Assembly: GCA_965153355.1 (NCBI GenBank)
Contig: OZ231128.1
Location: forward strand, 40,238,001-40,302,000
From: Flaccisagitta enflata
Lineage: Eukaryota > Chaetognatha > Sagittoidea > Aphragmophora
DNA length: 64,000 bases
Direction: 5' to 3'
This document shows, one piece after another, positions 36,361-46,957 of this stretch. The notes beneath the pieces are model-generated. The model made no database searches and was not told the DNA's origin. It worked only from the letters and a program-made list of their open reading frames with translations. Position numbers and translations under genes: made by a program. Numbering within the stretch: the first letter of the stretch is position 1; each line of letters starts with the position of its first letter.

Positions 36361-36562
36361 TATTTATTCACCTTTTCCTATGTTGAACTTTCTATTAGTA
36401 TTTCTAGCAGAATTGTCATCTCTCCATTCTTTATACGTACTAATATGTAGATCTGCTGTACTTAGTTATTCACCTTTTCTTAAGTTGAACTATCTTTTAG
36501 TACTTCTTGTAGATTTGTAAATCTACACTCTTTGTACGTAATCAATACGTAGGTCTGCTGTC
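36361..36562. repeat. Two-copy ~106-bp tandem repeat
   Basis: TTATTCACCTTTTCCTATGTTGAACT...GTAGATCTGCTGT recurs as TTATTCACCTTTTCTTAAGTTGAACT...GTAGGTCTGCTGT. Confidence 0.7.
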
Positions 36563-37790
36563 AAATTTACCAAAAAGCCAAATTGTGAAAAAATGAAATT
36601 CACTTGATTTTGCTCTGCGCCTAGATTGTATCTGATCCAGAAAAGACTGATTCTATGGGAAAAGCTGACTGCTAAGCTCTTCCTATTTTTTTTTTCTTTT
36701 TTGAATGATGACCAAACAAACAAAAAAAAAGGAAAATATGCACATACATATACCCTTTTTTAAAAAACTTACTAAGCTCTTCCTTTTATTTCTTTAAAGA
36801 AAATATGTACATACTTGGATTCTTTTAAAACTGATGGGACTGCATTATGTCTATTTGTCTCAAATCGTGAAAATTGCTGTAAGTAGGGTGTAGGGATGGT
36901 GACCCCATCCAAATCGTCCTTTTGGTCCTTCCAATAAATCCCATTTTCTCTCTCTCTTCCACTGTGATCCTTAAATTTTCGAGTTAATCATATGGGAAAA
37001 TAATCAATTATCTTAAAATGTGGTGTTAAATTATTTCAAAACAAAAAATCTATTCATATTTTTCACTGAAATGTACATGCAAATAAATTTGAAAGAAGTT
37101 AAAGAAATAGAAAGAAAATAAAAGATGCAAAAAATGACAATAACAGAAAATATGAAATATAAAACAAATTAAAGCAATTAGAATAACAGAAGTAACAATA
37201 TGATATTCAAAAAAAAATTCAAAACGAAAAAAAACTGAAAAAAAAAAAAGAATGAAGAGTTCAAATGAAACATAAAAAGTAAAAAGTGGGAAACTTCTAA
37301 AAAAAATTAGAAAAAAAGTTAAGTCTATACAATCTATTAGTAAAAGCTATCAATTTTTTTTTTTTTATAATTCTAAAATGATCACAGAATATTTCCCATA
37401 AATGAAAGAAAAGATACGGAAAAACAAACTATTTCCACTATTGTCGAAAATGGATTGAGAAGGAGAAGGAGAAGGAGAAGGAGAAGGAGAAGGAGGAGGA
37501 GGAGGAGGAGGAGGCAGAGGGCCGGGATAAGCATCGGGTCCCGGGAATTCGGGACAAGGTGAGGTCCCGGCATGTCGGGGCCTCGGGACCCAAGTCCCGC
37601 CAGGCATTGTGATAGACTAGTATTGTCTTTTTTGTGACGATTGACGAATGCCACGTGTCACTGTTTTCATCATTCGTATCTAGCTGTCATTTATATAATG
37701 ATGATGAAGCTCTCAATTTTTTCCTCGCCGTTATTAAGAGTGGGCTGTGTTGTTTTTTTTTTTGCTGTTGTTGTCCTTAAATCATCGTTT
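36563..37790. other. AT-rich stretch with nothing recognised
   Basis: A-rich from 36960 to 37380, then (GAAGGA)n/(GGA)n at 37459-37513 and a GC-rich CCCGGCATGTCGGGGCC hairpin near 37566. No coding region. Confidence 0.4.
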
Positions 37791-37792
37791 TT

Positions 37793-38178
37793 GGGCAGCG
37801 ACCCCGAAGGGGCCGATGACCTATGCTTTCACACATAGGAGAAAATTTTCTTTCTCCTTCTTCTTCTCCTTTTCAATATTCCCAGCCCCGAGGCTAAAAA
37901 CCCAGCCTCGAGGATCCAATTCCATCCTTGGGGCTCAAATCCCAGCCTCAAGGCACAAATCCCAGCCTCAAGGCTTAAACCCCAGGCTCAAGGCTCCAAT
38001 CCCAGCCTCGAGGCTCAAACCCCAGATTGATGCTCAAATCCCAGCAACCATGCTCAAATCCCAGCCAAGCACATGTCATTGGCTTCTTCAGAGCCGCTGC
38101 CCATCTCACTACCACGTCTCAACATACACTGTCTTAGGGGCAGCGGGTACCGCTGACTATTTGACGCTTTTGCAACTA
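37793..38178 (+). mobile_element. Family D element 2
   Basis: Head GGGCAGCGACCCCGAAGGGG...GATGACCTATG, an array of about 10 units like AAGGCTCAAATCCCAGCCTC, then GTCATTGGCTTC...GCCGCTGCCC and the tail GGGTACCGCTGACTAT and ACGCTTTTGCAACT. This is the shortest copy. Confidence 0.7.
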
Positions 38179-38388
38179 TTCTTTGTACAAATGCACTGTC
38201 ATTGTTCGTCGCTGTCTCTTTTACGATGTCTGCTGTCCCACGTGAAAGTGTGCCCATAAACGGAGCGAGCGGGTCAGCGGGTGGATCGGAGAGCTGCGGA
38301 GCGAGTGTGCTGTGCAAGCGAGCGACTGAGTGGCCCATTTACAAAATTGCTTTCGGCGGCACGTTTTCTATTTGATCGAAATTCTTTT

Positions 38389-38450
38389 TAGTCGCATTAC
38401 TGCCCCTGCCCAACCCACCGCATTTGGGGTGCCGTGTATCCGGCCTTGTT
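38389..38450 (+). repeat. Family A fragment before a candidate exon
   Basis: TAGTCGCATTACTGCCCCTG joined to GTGTATCCGGCCTTGTT. The middle of the family is deleted. It ends 46 bp before the acceptor at 38496. Confidence 0.6.
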
Positions 38451-38496
38451 GATACGCATTCCAACATACAGTTTCATCGTTATTTTTTGTTGACAG

Positions 38497-38830
38497 ATGG
38501 CTTAAAAAGCGATCAACTTCGAGGAAAGAAGCCGCGAAAATCGGCTTGACAAATGATCAGCGAAACACCGGTACGAATCCTCATACGACAAACGATGACG
38601 CATATCATCAGCAAGTACAGAACGCAGTTGGTGACGGTGACGGTGACGGTGACGATGACAGTTACGACGCGGAGATTGACAGGGTTGATAAAACAGAAAA
38701 TGCCAACAATGACGTTGATGGCGATGAAGGTCATGTCGATGGAGAGCGAAGAATACGGCGAGCGAGTGACATCTGCTGCGAGGATGGTGACAGCGGCGGC
38801 AACGGACCACCGACGAAACAAACTATAAAG
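38497..38830 (+). CDS. Candidate exon: basic then acidic segment of the membrane-anchored chain
   Basis: Acceptor TTTTTTGTTGACAG ending at 38496 and donor AAAG|GTAACA at 38830/38831. It enters in phase 2 and leaves in phase 0, matching its neighbours at 32549 and 46958. Product: WLKKRSTSRKEAAKIG, then a hydrophilic Asp/Asn-rich stretch with GDGDGDGDDDS, ending GPPTKQTIK. No domain was recognised and the composition suggests an unstructured linker. A TE fragment lies just upstream and a 2-kb TE just downstream. Confidence 0.6.
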
Positions 38831-38918
38831 GTAACAAAATTTGTTTTCCTTTCTTTTTCTCATGTAAAAATTGCAGTTGTCTGGCGCTATTTCTTACGCT
38901 TTACTGTGATTGGTGCTA

Positions 38919-40993
38919 CAGTACGATGGGAGCAATGACGACCTAGACAGGAGGACAGATTTTAGGTATCCTAATTTCATTTGTATCGTAAAACATTTGA
39001 GATCTAGGCTAATTAAAGGTTGCTCTAATGAGTGAATGCATTTGCGTCTCTTAAACTTCAACTTGTGACTTGACCTCATCAAGACTTAATTTTTCAAGGT
39101 TCTAACCAATTTTATTAAATCGGGCAAAAAATTCTATATAATTTTGAAGAAAAAAATCAGCTCAATCGGACCATTTTTACAGGTTTTACGGCTATATTTA
39201 TTAAATAAAAGTTATGCTAATTAATTTTTGGGCAAAACTTAAAATGGCTATAAAACCTGTAAAGATAGACCGATTGAGCTGATTTTTTTTTCATAAGGCT
39301 GTTGCTATAATCTTTTTTTTTTTGCGAGATAGCGAAAAAGGTCAATTTCAAAATTGAGAAAATTTGACAAAAACATTCATAATCAGATAGCTTATGTCAA
39401 TATGAACATGGTTCAAAAACTGAATTTTCTTACTGATCCTTGATTTTCATGTAAATTAGGCTGAAATGCAACAAATAATGATCGAAAATAAGCAAAAATT
39501 GAGTTGTTATAGCCAGCAAAACCCAAAAAATGTGAATATTTTACTAAATCACAGTTCAAGAATTCAATCAGACCCAATTCTGCTGAAAAAAATGAGATTT
39601 CAATTTTTTTTTAAAAATCTCTATGAGCAGCTTTTTTGGCTGGTCGGGCCAGTTGGCAAAAAGTTACTAAATTTTCCTTTGAGGATCAATTTAAGTGGGC
39701 ATTATCTGAAAGAACCACTGTGCAAAATTTCAGCCAAATCGGACAAATACTTAAGAAGTTATGCCGTTTTTATTTTTTGGGTGGTAGACTGGTTGGGCTG
39801 GTTGGGTTGGTTAGATGTGTCAGAGATGCACCAAAAGCTCTGTTTGTAATCGTTTTAGTACAGTACTGATCCATGAAAAAAATCTTTAGTCTCTCTCAAA
39901 GGGTTTCCAAGATATGGGCATTTCATGATTTTTTTGTAATACCATTTTGCTGGGAGTGCATACATGCGCTGATAACAAAGAATTAACTACAAAGATTCAT
40001 CGTGGAGCGTTATGATTCTGCAACAATTTACTGACCAATCACACTGAAATTTTCAGTGTAGAGGCAAAAATTCATGCTCTTTCTCATGGTGTCATTCAAA
40101 TTTCCATCATCAGTTTCACAATGGCGTGACAGTGACAGACATAAAGCGTGACATGAGCGTGACAGAAGAGCTGGTAGGGTGTGCAGAATAATCATGCTTG
40201 AAGAAAAGTGTCATTACGCGGGATTGGGGCATCACAGTGGCATGAAATTTGGAGCATATGTCCTTCAAGTAGTCCTCTATTAGATAGAAACCTGAAAAGA
40301 GATTAACTTTGAAAATTGATAGTGTTTTAAAAAAAGATTATCGGCATACTCAGATTTTGCCATGAAAAGGCAAAAAAGTTAGAAGGATCAAAATTTGATG
40401 ATAATACAATATTTGAACAACTTAGCATTTGCGCAATTGGGTGAAATTTTTTGTACATCACATTGGATCAATGATAACTGATTAAAAGCTGAGAAATGAT
40501 CAGATAATCTATTTTTTGATGGGGTTTGCTTGTTATCTGCTTGTCCAGACAAAATCCGGACATGCCAATGTGGCTATTTTGACCTTATTTTTAGGCCCCC
40601 TAGGGTTAGGGGTGGTCACAAAATATGGTTTGGCAAGGTAATCCGGGTAGTTATGTAGGTCATCAAACTATAGAAACTTGTTACAATGCAATAGACATTG
40701 CGGTAACACTGATAACGTGGTGGTAAGTCGGGTTCTTGCATGGAAAAGAGATAGTGACATTAGCCATAACTATATGAAATTTTCCAACCGATCTATTGAG
40801 ATAGGTTAGAACTTTGAAAAATGAAGTCTTGATGAGGTCAAGTCGCAAGTTGAAGTTTGAGAGACGCAAACATTTTCACTCAATAAAGCAACCTTTAATT
40901 AGCCTAGATTTCAAATATTTTATGATACAAATGAAATTAAGGTACCTAAAATATATCCTCCAGTCTAGGTCGTCATTGCTCCCATCGTACTGT
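38919..40993. mobile_element. 2.1-kb TA-type element with ~190-bp terminal inverted repeats, non-coding
   Basis: Left end TACAGTACGATGGGAGCAAT (38917 on) and right end ATTGCTCCCATCGTACTG (to 40993). The inverted similarity extends about 190 bp inwards (e.g. TTAAAGGTTGCTCTA and AACCTTTAATTAGCC). The left flank is TA; on the right it is TG, probably a mutated TA. The interior is AT-rich with no transposase frame. By structure it is a non-autonomous Tc1/mariner-like element. Confidence 0.7.
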
Positions 40994-41186
40994 GCCATTG
41001 TTTTGTTTTGCTTTTTTGCAACTTGTACATTGTAAAAGTCGGTTGGTCGGTTGGCCTGTCCTTCGGTCTATCGATCGCTTATTTGTTTCGAGACATTTCC
41101 GACTTTCATCCACATGGAAAAGCTTTCTGACTTCGGTGCTTCTGACCACCCGCACGCATGTTTTTTAAGTGAATAGTTCATGACAA

Positions 41187-41503
41187 AAGGTGTGTCTGCA
41201 TTAATCAGCTAATTCGGATATTTTATTTGAATATCAATATCCGGATATTTCATGTAGTAAATTTTGTAAATTCACTATGTAGAATATCCGGATATTGATG
41301 TCCAAATAAAACATCCAAATAATATGGTGAATGCTGACGCACCCTAAATTTTGTAAATTCCCTATGTAAAATATCCGGATATTGATATCCAGATAAAATA
41401 TCCGAATAAGCAAATTAATGCAGACGCACCTTCACTATGTAGAATATCCGGATATTGATATCCAGATAAATTATCCAAATAATATGTTGAATGCAGACGC
41501 ACC
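41187..41503. mobile_element. Palindromic MITE-like element built of AATATCCGGATATTGAT units
   Basis: The left arm AAGGTGTGTCTGCATTAAT...AATATCAATATCCGG is inverted relative to AATATCCGGATATTGATA...TTAATGCAGACGCACCTT (ends 41432). A third partial copy extends to 41503. Copies each end in ATGCAGACGCACC. Confidence 0.65.
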
Positions 41504-41633
41504 CAAAGAGTACATCAACACGCGAATTCAATCAAATACTGTTGAGATAAACAAAGTAAGCAACAATAAGATTATGATCATTGATTTTCTACCAAATGTT
41601 CCCATAATTTCGATATTTTCGTCTCTAATATCG

Positions 41634-44600
41634 ATAGTCCCATGTCCGATGCGAACGAGGGCGCCTCTTCGAGGTGGATCGGATCAACCTGCGTCTGACT
41701 ATGCAGCCGCAGGGCAAAACGCCCTCTACTGTACGTCGCGTCAAAAACGACGTATGGGAAACTTCCACACATTCTACGTATGTTCAGCTCGTCTACAAAC
41801 TTTTTAACCAGGGTGTTGGGCAGTGTCGGAGGCTCAACATCCACTGGTAAAACGACCCTCCGACAAAACTCTCTTCCTCTCTCCCGTCGACTCATCCTCC
41901 TCCTCCTCCTTTCGGCGGGGATCCATCCTAATCCTGGTCCTCCTTCGGCTAGTCTTAATATCGCTCATTGGAACTGCAATGGTCTTAAGAATTCTACTGC
42001 GGAACTTGCAAACTTCCTTAAGCAATATGATATCAAGATTTGTTGTCTGCAGGAAACTAAGTTATGGGATGGTGACCTGCATCCTCCGTCCTTCCCCGGT
42101 TATAACCTCGTCGCGAAAAATCGTCCTCGTCGTCCCGGTGCTCCTCCACGGGCCGTCTGTGGTGGTGGCATTGCGTTCCTCATCCATTTCTCCGTTTCGT
42201 TCATCAACGTCGACACGTCTAATCTACTCCCTAACGACAACTTCACGGAAATCCATGCCATCACAATCAACCCGGACTCTTCACCTCTCACCATCTTCAA
42301 CGCATACATTCCTCCGGCTTCTTCTCCAAACAACGCGGCCATCGACTTTTCTTCCATCCTGAACTTTTCCGATAGCGACTTTCTTCTCGTCGGGGATCTC
42401 AATGCTCATCATAGCCTTTGGAATTCTGGCCTCGCCGACGACAATAGAGGACGTGCCCTCGCCGATGCGATTGATAACTCAACAGCCATCACCTTAAATG
42501 ACGTGACTCACACCCGCAGATCAACAGCAGCAAACATCCCTAATTCTTCCCCAGACATTTCCATTATCTCTGCTCACCTTGCTCCTTCGGTGGAATGGTC
42601 GGCAAAGGACACTCTGAATTCAGATCATCTGCCGATAATCATCGCGTTTCCACAAGATGACTCGGCTTTGCATCGAACAAGAACGTCATTTACGAACTTC
42701 CGCCGAGCTGATTGGCCGGGATTCCGTAGTGAATTGGAACGCCTCATCGATGTTCTCCCTCCTCCTCGTTCTTGCACCAACGGAGAGAAGCATTTTCGGA
42801 AAGCTGTAAATAAAGCGGGAAAGCACAATATCCCAGCCGGATATCGGTCGGTTTGTACCCCGGCCTTTCCTCCCGAAGCGTCTCGTCTTGCTGCAGAGCG
42901 TGATCGCAAGAGAAGAGAGAATCCACTCGATCCTGAGGTTGCCCGTCTTAACACGGAGATTTCTGGGCTAGTCACGGACGAGCGTCGGGCGCGCTATAAT
43001 GAATTTGTCAACAAGTCTAACCCAAGTCAAGACCCTAAGGCTTATTTCAATTTGATGAGAAGACTTTCTGGTAAGCGCGTACCTATCCCAGACAATCAGC
43101 CGATAACGTTTTCTGGTCATGTGCACTCCAATAAAAGGAAGATTGCGGACAACTTTTGTCGTCAGTACACTTCTATTGGCGCCCATGATTCTCGTAAGTT
43201 TAAGGACAAGAAGAAGATAGTTAAGAATTTAAAAATCAATCATCCTATTGACACCTCTTACAAGCCATTTTCTGTTGCTGAAGTCGCGGATGCGATTCGT
43301 CAGTCAAGCAATTCTACCGCGCTTGGTCCTGACGGAATTACTCACCTTCATTTAAAAAACATTGGTCCTAAGGCTCTCCAGTACCTCACTGACCTTTACA
43401 ACCTGTCAGTAAGCAAGGCAGACATTCCGGCCATCTGGAAAGAAGCCGTCATAGTTCCCATCCTCAAGCCTGGGAAGCCGGTCGAGGACAGTACGTCTTA
43501 CCGGCCTATATCGCTCCTTTCCCCTTGCTGCAAGGTCCTTGAGCGTCTTCTGCTTCCAGCGTGTCGTGAGGCCTTTGAGTTGTCGCCTAGTCAGCATGGG
43601 TTCCGCCCCCTTCATTCGACGGCTACGGCCTTGCTTCCAATGGCGATGTCTATTACCCAGGGCTTCAACGACCAAAAGCCTCCTCGGCGAACGGCAATTG
43701 TATCCCTGGATATTAGTAAGGCGTTTGATTCTGTCCATCCCGAGTTGCTCCTGGAAAAGATCTCGAACACTACTCTACATCACAACATTGTTCGTTGGCT
43801 TAATTCCTTCCTTCGTGGACGTACCGCCTCCTGTCTCTACAACGGAGCGTCTTCCAAGCATCGAGTAATTCACACGGGCACCCCGCAGGGTGGAGTCCTC
43901 AGTCCAATCTTATTCAATCTATTCATTGCCGACTGCCCAAATGTTGTTCCCATCCAGCCTTCTTATGCCGACGATCAGTATATCTGTGTTTCAGACAGTG
44001 ACGTGGATCAATTGGGCCCTCAGTTGACTGCAGCTTTAGACTCGGTTACTGCTTGGGCGAGCGAAAATATGCTAGTTCTCGCCCCAGGGAAATCCTCCGT
44101 CACTTTATTCACTTCTGACTCTCATCAGTCGCGTTTCCATCCACACGTGCTGCTCCAGGGTCAGCCACTCAATCTTGAGAAGCAGCCTCGCTTTCTCGGT
44201 GTAATCTTCGATACACATTACTCCTTCGGCCCGCATATTGAGTCGTTGCGATCAAAAGCTTCCAAGAGGTTGTCAGTGTTGAAGGCAGTTTCCGGCGCTG
44301 ACTGGGGACAGGATTTGACAACTCTAACCAACACCTTCAAGACATTTGTCAGATCTTCCTACTCTTATGCAGCTGGTATTTGGGGACCAGTCGTCAAGCC
44401 TGGTCTAATTGAAAAGCGGCTCCAACCGGTTCAAAATGAGGCTCTTCGCATTGTTTCAGGTTGTCACAGAATGGCCTCTAGCGCCCATGTTCACCACGAA
44501 ACGAAGAATCTTTCTGTTTTGGATCACACTAACATGTTGAGTGCGCAATTTCTGGCCAGTTGCCTTCGTCCAACTCACCCTTCATTTCAGACTGTCTCTG

Positions 44601-45566
44601 CGCCTCCAGGCCCCCGGAAAATGAAAACCACTCTGATGCAAAAGCACTCTGTTGATGTTCAGCCATTTCTCGACGGTGACAATATTCCATCGGCAATGTA
44701 CAATTCTGCCAAGAACACCATCCACACGGATTACGTCCGCCGTGCAGTAGCTTTCAGAGATCATAATAGGGTCCTAAATGCGCAACCTCCAGACATTTCT
44801 CCCTCCATTTCGCGTTTGCCTCGCCGGACTCAACGTATCCTCTCTCAGCTTAGATCAGGCTTCTCCAACAGTCTTGCATCGTACCGCCACCGTGTTGGTA
44901 GAGCCACTTCCGACCTCTGCCCAGATTGTAGTCTAGCACCGCAAACTACTGGCCATCTTTTCGAGTGTCAATCTTATCCGACGTCGCTCACTACTCAGGA
45001 CCTATGGATAAATCCAATCGCAGTCGCCAATTTCCTTGCCTCCACTCCATCCTTCGCTGACTTGGAATCAACCGGACCTTCTCTTTCTCCTCCTCCTCCT
45101 CCTCCTCCTCCCGGCCCTCCACCTGCTCCTCTTCCTCCCAATCCTCCCCTCCCTCGTCCTCCTCCGCAGCCTCCGCCTCCTCCGCGGCCTCCGCCGCCTC
45201 CTCCTCTGTCTTCGCCTCCTCCTCCGCCATCGCCTCCTCCTCCGCCTCCTCCCCCGCCTCCTCCTCCTTCGCCTCGACCGCTTACTCCCCGCTGGGTCCG
45301 CTCCTTGTGGCCCCGGTCTCTTCCGCCTTCCTGCTCGCCCTCGCCTTCTCTTTCCGTCGACGACAATACTGTTCCTAAGAGACTTTGCATTACTCTATCT
45401 TCGGATAGCTCATTATCAAGCTCTTCATTCAAATCATGCGACGAGGAAACTACATCTCCTAAACGCATATTCGTTGTCCATTTGTCATCCGACGACGACT
45501 GTTTGTAGACACCGGAAATTTTTACTTAGGATGTGTGGTAACAACAACAACAACATAGTCCCATGT
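41634..45566 (+). mobile_element. Full-length non-LTR retrotransposon with 12-bp target duplication
   Basis: Target duplication ATAGTCCCATGT at 41634-41645 and 45555-45566. The element itself is 41646-45554: 134-bp 5' UTR, one intact ORF (41780-45508), and a 46-bp 3' UTR ending in an (AAC)n tail. The perfect duplication and unbroken ORF indicate a recent, possibly active insertion. It lies in the same sense as the candidate host exons around it. Confidence 0.9.
41780..45508 (+). CDS. Non-LTR retrotransposon polyprotein: 2A-like, AP endonuclease, reverse transcriptase, zinc knuckle, polyproline tail
   Basis: 1242 codons, ATG to TAG. Residues 36-55 are Leu-rich and end AGIHPNPGPP, a 2A-like NPG|P site (51-54). 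AP endonuclease ~58-290: IAHWNCNG, QETKL, LVGDLNAHHSLWNS, SDHLPI. RT ~540-790: YRPISLLSPCCKVLERLL, SLDISKAFDSVHP, GTPQGGVLSPILFNLF, YADD at 43964-43975. A C-terminal knuckle CPDCSLAPQTTGHLFEC (~1047) is typical of Jockey/Ingi-like ORF2 proteins; no RNase H is seen. Residues ~1103-1170 are polyproline. The tail carries PKRLCITLSSDSS and PKRIFVVHLSSDDD, which resemble SUMO-interaction motifs after a basic triplet. The catalytic motifs I checked are intact. Clade (Jockey, Ingi or relative) not settled. Confidence 0.9.
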   Translation: MFSSSTNFLTRVLGSVGGSTSTGKTTLRQNSLPLSRRLILLLLLSAGIHPNPGPPSASLNIAHWNCNGLKNSTAELANFLKQYDIKICCLQETKLWDGDLHPPSFPGYNLVAKNRPRRPGAPPRAVCGGGIAFLIHFSVSFINVDTSNLLPNDNFTEIHAITINPDSSPLTIFNAYIPPASSPNNAAIDFSSILNFSDSDFLLVGDLNAHHSLWNSGLADDNRGRALADAIDNSTAITLNDVTHTRRSTAANIPNSSPDISIISAHLAPSVEWSAKDTLNSDHLPIIIAFPQDDSALHRTRTSFTNFRRADWPGFRSELERLIDVLPPPRSCTNGEKHFRKAVNKAGKHNIPAGYRSVCTPAFPPEASRLAAERDRKRRENPLDPEVARLNTEISGLVTDERRARYNEFVNKSNPSQDPKAYFNLMRRLSGKRVPIPDNQPITFSGHVHSNKRKIADNFCRQYTSIGAHDSRKFKDKKKIVKNLKINHPIDTSYKPFSVAEVADAIRQSSNSTALGPDGITHLHLKNIGPKALQYLTDLYNLSVSKADIPAIWKEAVIVPILKPGKPVEDSTSYRPISLLSPCCKVLERLLLPACREAFELSPSQHGFRPLHSTATALLPMAMSITQGFNDQKPPRRTAIVSLDISKAFDSVHPELLLEKISNTTLHHNIVRWLNSFLRGRTASCLYNGASSKHRVIHTGTPQGGVLSPILFNLFIADCPNVVPIQPSYADDQYICVSDSDVDQLGPQLTAALDSVTAWASENMLVLAPGKSSVTLFTSDSHQSRFHPHVLLQGQPLNLEKQPRFLGVIFDTHYSFGPHIESLRSKASKRLSVLKAVSGADWGQDLTTLTNTFKTFVRSSYSYAAGIWGPVVKPGLIEKRLQPVQNEALRIVSGCHRMASSAHVHHETKNLSVLDHTNMLSAQFLASCLRPTHPSFQTVSAPPGPRKMKTTLMQKHSVDVQPFLDGDNIPSAMYNSAKNTIHTDYVRRAVAFRDHNRVLNAQPPDISPSISRLPRRTQRILSQLRSGFSNSLASYRHRVGRATSDLCPDCSLAPQTTGHLFECQSYPTSLTTQDLWINPIAVANFLASTPSFADLESTGPSLSPPPPPPPPGPPPAPLPPNPPLPRPPPQPPPPPRPPPPPPLSSPPPPPSPPPPPPPPPPPPSPRPLTPRWVRSLWPRSLPPSCSPSPSLSVDDNTVPKRLCITLSSDSSLSSSSFKSCDEETTSPKRIFVVHLSSDDDCL

Positions 45567-46224
45567 GGGACCATGTAAAGAACTTTCTCTTGCCGCAATT
45601 GATGGGGAAAACCCCATTTTGACTGAATATCACCAAAATATCTTTTATTGGGTACCATTAGTGACATAAAGGCCAAATAGAAACTTGCGCACAAGCCCCT
45701 CTCCCCTCCCGCCCCCACTATCTCTGCACTCTTTCGTTAAATCATTTTTTCATCTTCTTCCTTCCTTCCCGCTTCTTTCTTCCTGCCTTTCTCCCGCTGT
45801 TTCTGTGTTTTTGTCTCATAACTGATAAGTGATAACTGATACCTGACAAGTGCGTTATAGATGAACGAATCCGTATCGGAGAAAGAGATGGACAGACAGA
45901 CAGATAGACAGACAGACCGGCAGACAGACCGGCAGACAGACAGGCAGACAGAATAGCGGTTCTGTAATAGTCGAAGGCGAATGAGATGAACAAAAAAGAT
46001 CTAGATAAGATCAAAAGGGAAGTCAGAGAGGCCTGAACCCCATCGGTGGGGGCCCGAGAGCCATCTATTTCTTCGCTGACAGCTACGCCTAGTAAAGCGC
46101 CCTGGCATCGCCGGTTGGACCCGGATTGCGGCGCTTTGAAAGGCGGCGCTAAAAATGGCGGCGCTAAAAATGGCGGCGTTTACCGTAACTAAGCTATCCG
46201 TCCCATCGCTTGTCCCCTCCGCTT
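45567..46224. other. Stretch with nothing recognised
   Basis: Contains a (CAGA)n tract at 45894-45950 and a short GGCGGCGCTAAAAAT direct repeat near 46143-46175. No coding region. Confidence 0.35.
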
Positions 46225-46657
46225 TTGGGCAGCGGTCCCGCAGTGTGTGATGACCATTGCTTTTTTGGGCAGCAGTCTTGAAGGGGACAAAGTCCTGTAG
46301 AACACAGGGGGACTTTTGTTCATTTGTCCATTTGTTTGTTCGTCCTCCCCCCCAGGCCCTCTTACACCTGAAACCTACCCTCTCAGGCCTGTAATTTGCC
46401 CTCTCAGACCTTGAATTTGCCCTCTCAGGCCTAAAATCTGCTCTCTCAGGCCTTAAATCTGCCCTCTCAGATTCAAGGCTCGGAAGGGCAGATTTCGAGC
46501 CTGAGAGGGTAGATTTCAGGCCTGAGAGGGCCTGGGGGATGGACGGACAAACAAACAAATGGACGAACAAACAAACAAACAAACAAACAAACAAACAAAC
46601 AGAGGTCAATGTCTCAGGCCCCGGGCACCGCTGACCATTTGATGCTCCTTTGCGTTT
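46225..46657 (+). mobile_element. Family D element 3, with an internally inverted array
   Basis: Head TTGGGCAGCGGTCCCGCAG (duplicated, diverged), an array of TCTCAGGCCTGAAATTTGCC-type units that reverses orientation near 46480, flanking GTTTGTTCGTCC / GGACGAACAAAC, and the tail GGGCACCGCTGACCATTTGA. The right head copy is not clear. Confidence 0.55.
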
Positions 46658-46660
46658 TTG

Positions 46661-46957
46661 CCTCAGCCCAATGACAAAGGTAGTTTCACTTTCAGCATCC
46701 CTAACCCTACCTTATCCTACTCCTTCGACCTTTCTACCGAATCGCATTTAAGGCTGTCGGTTATCCGGTCTTTTCGTCCTTGTTAAAAACATTTTCTCAT
46801 TCTTTCTCCACACTCGTCCCATTCCTCGCACTCCCAACACTTCTCAAACTGCACTTTCCACACTCGTCACATTTCTCACACTTCTTACACTCCTCGCACT
46901 CCCAACACTTCTCAAACTGCACTTCCCACCCTCGTCACTCTCCTCACGACCAATCAG
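46661..46957. other. Intron end with a pyrimidine-rich repeat
   Basis: CTCGCACTCCCAACACTTCT and CTCGTCACATTTCTCACA-like motifs repeat at 46815-46945 and form a long pyrimidine tract before the next acceptor. Confidence 0.5.
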
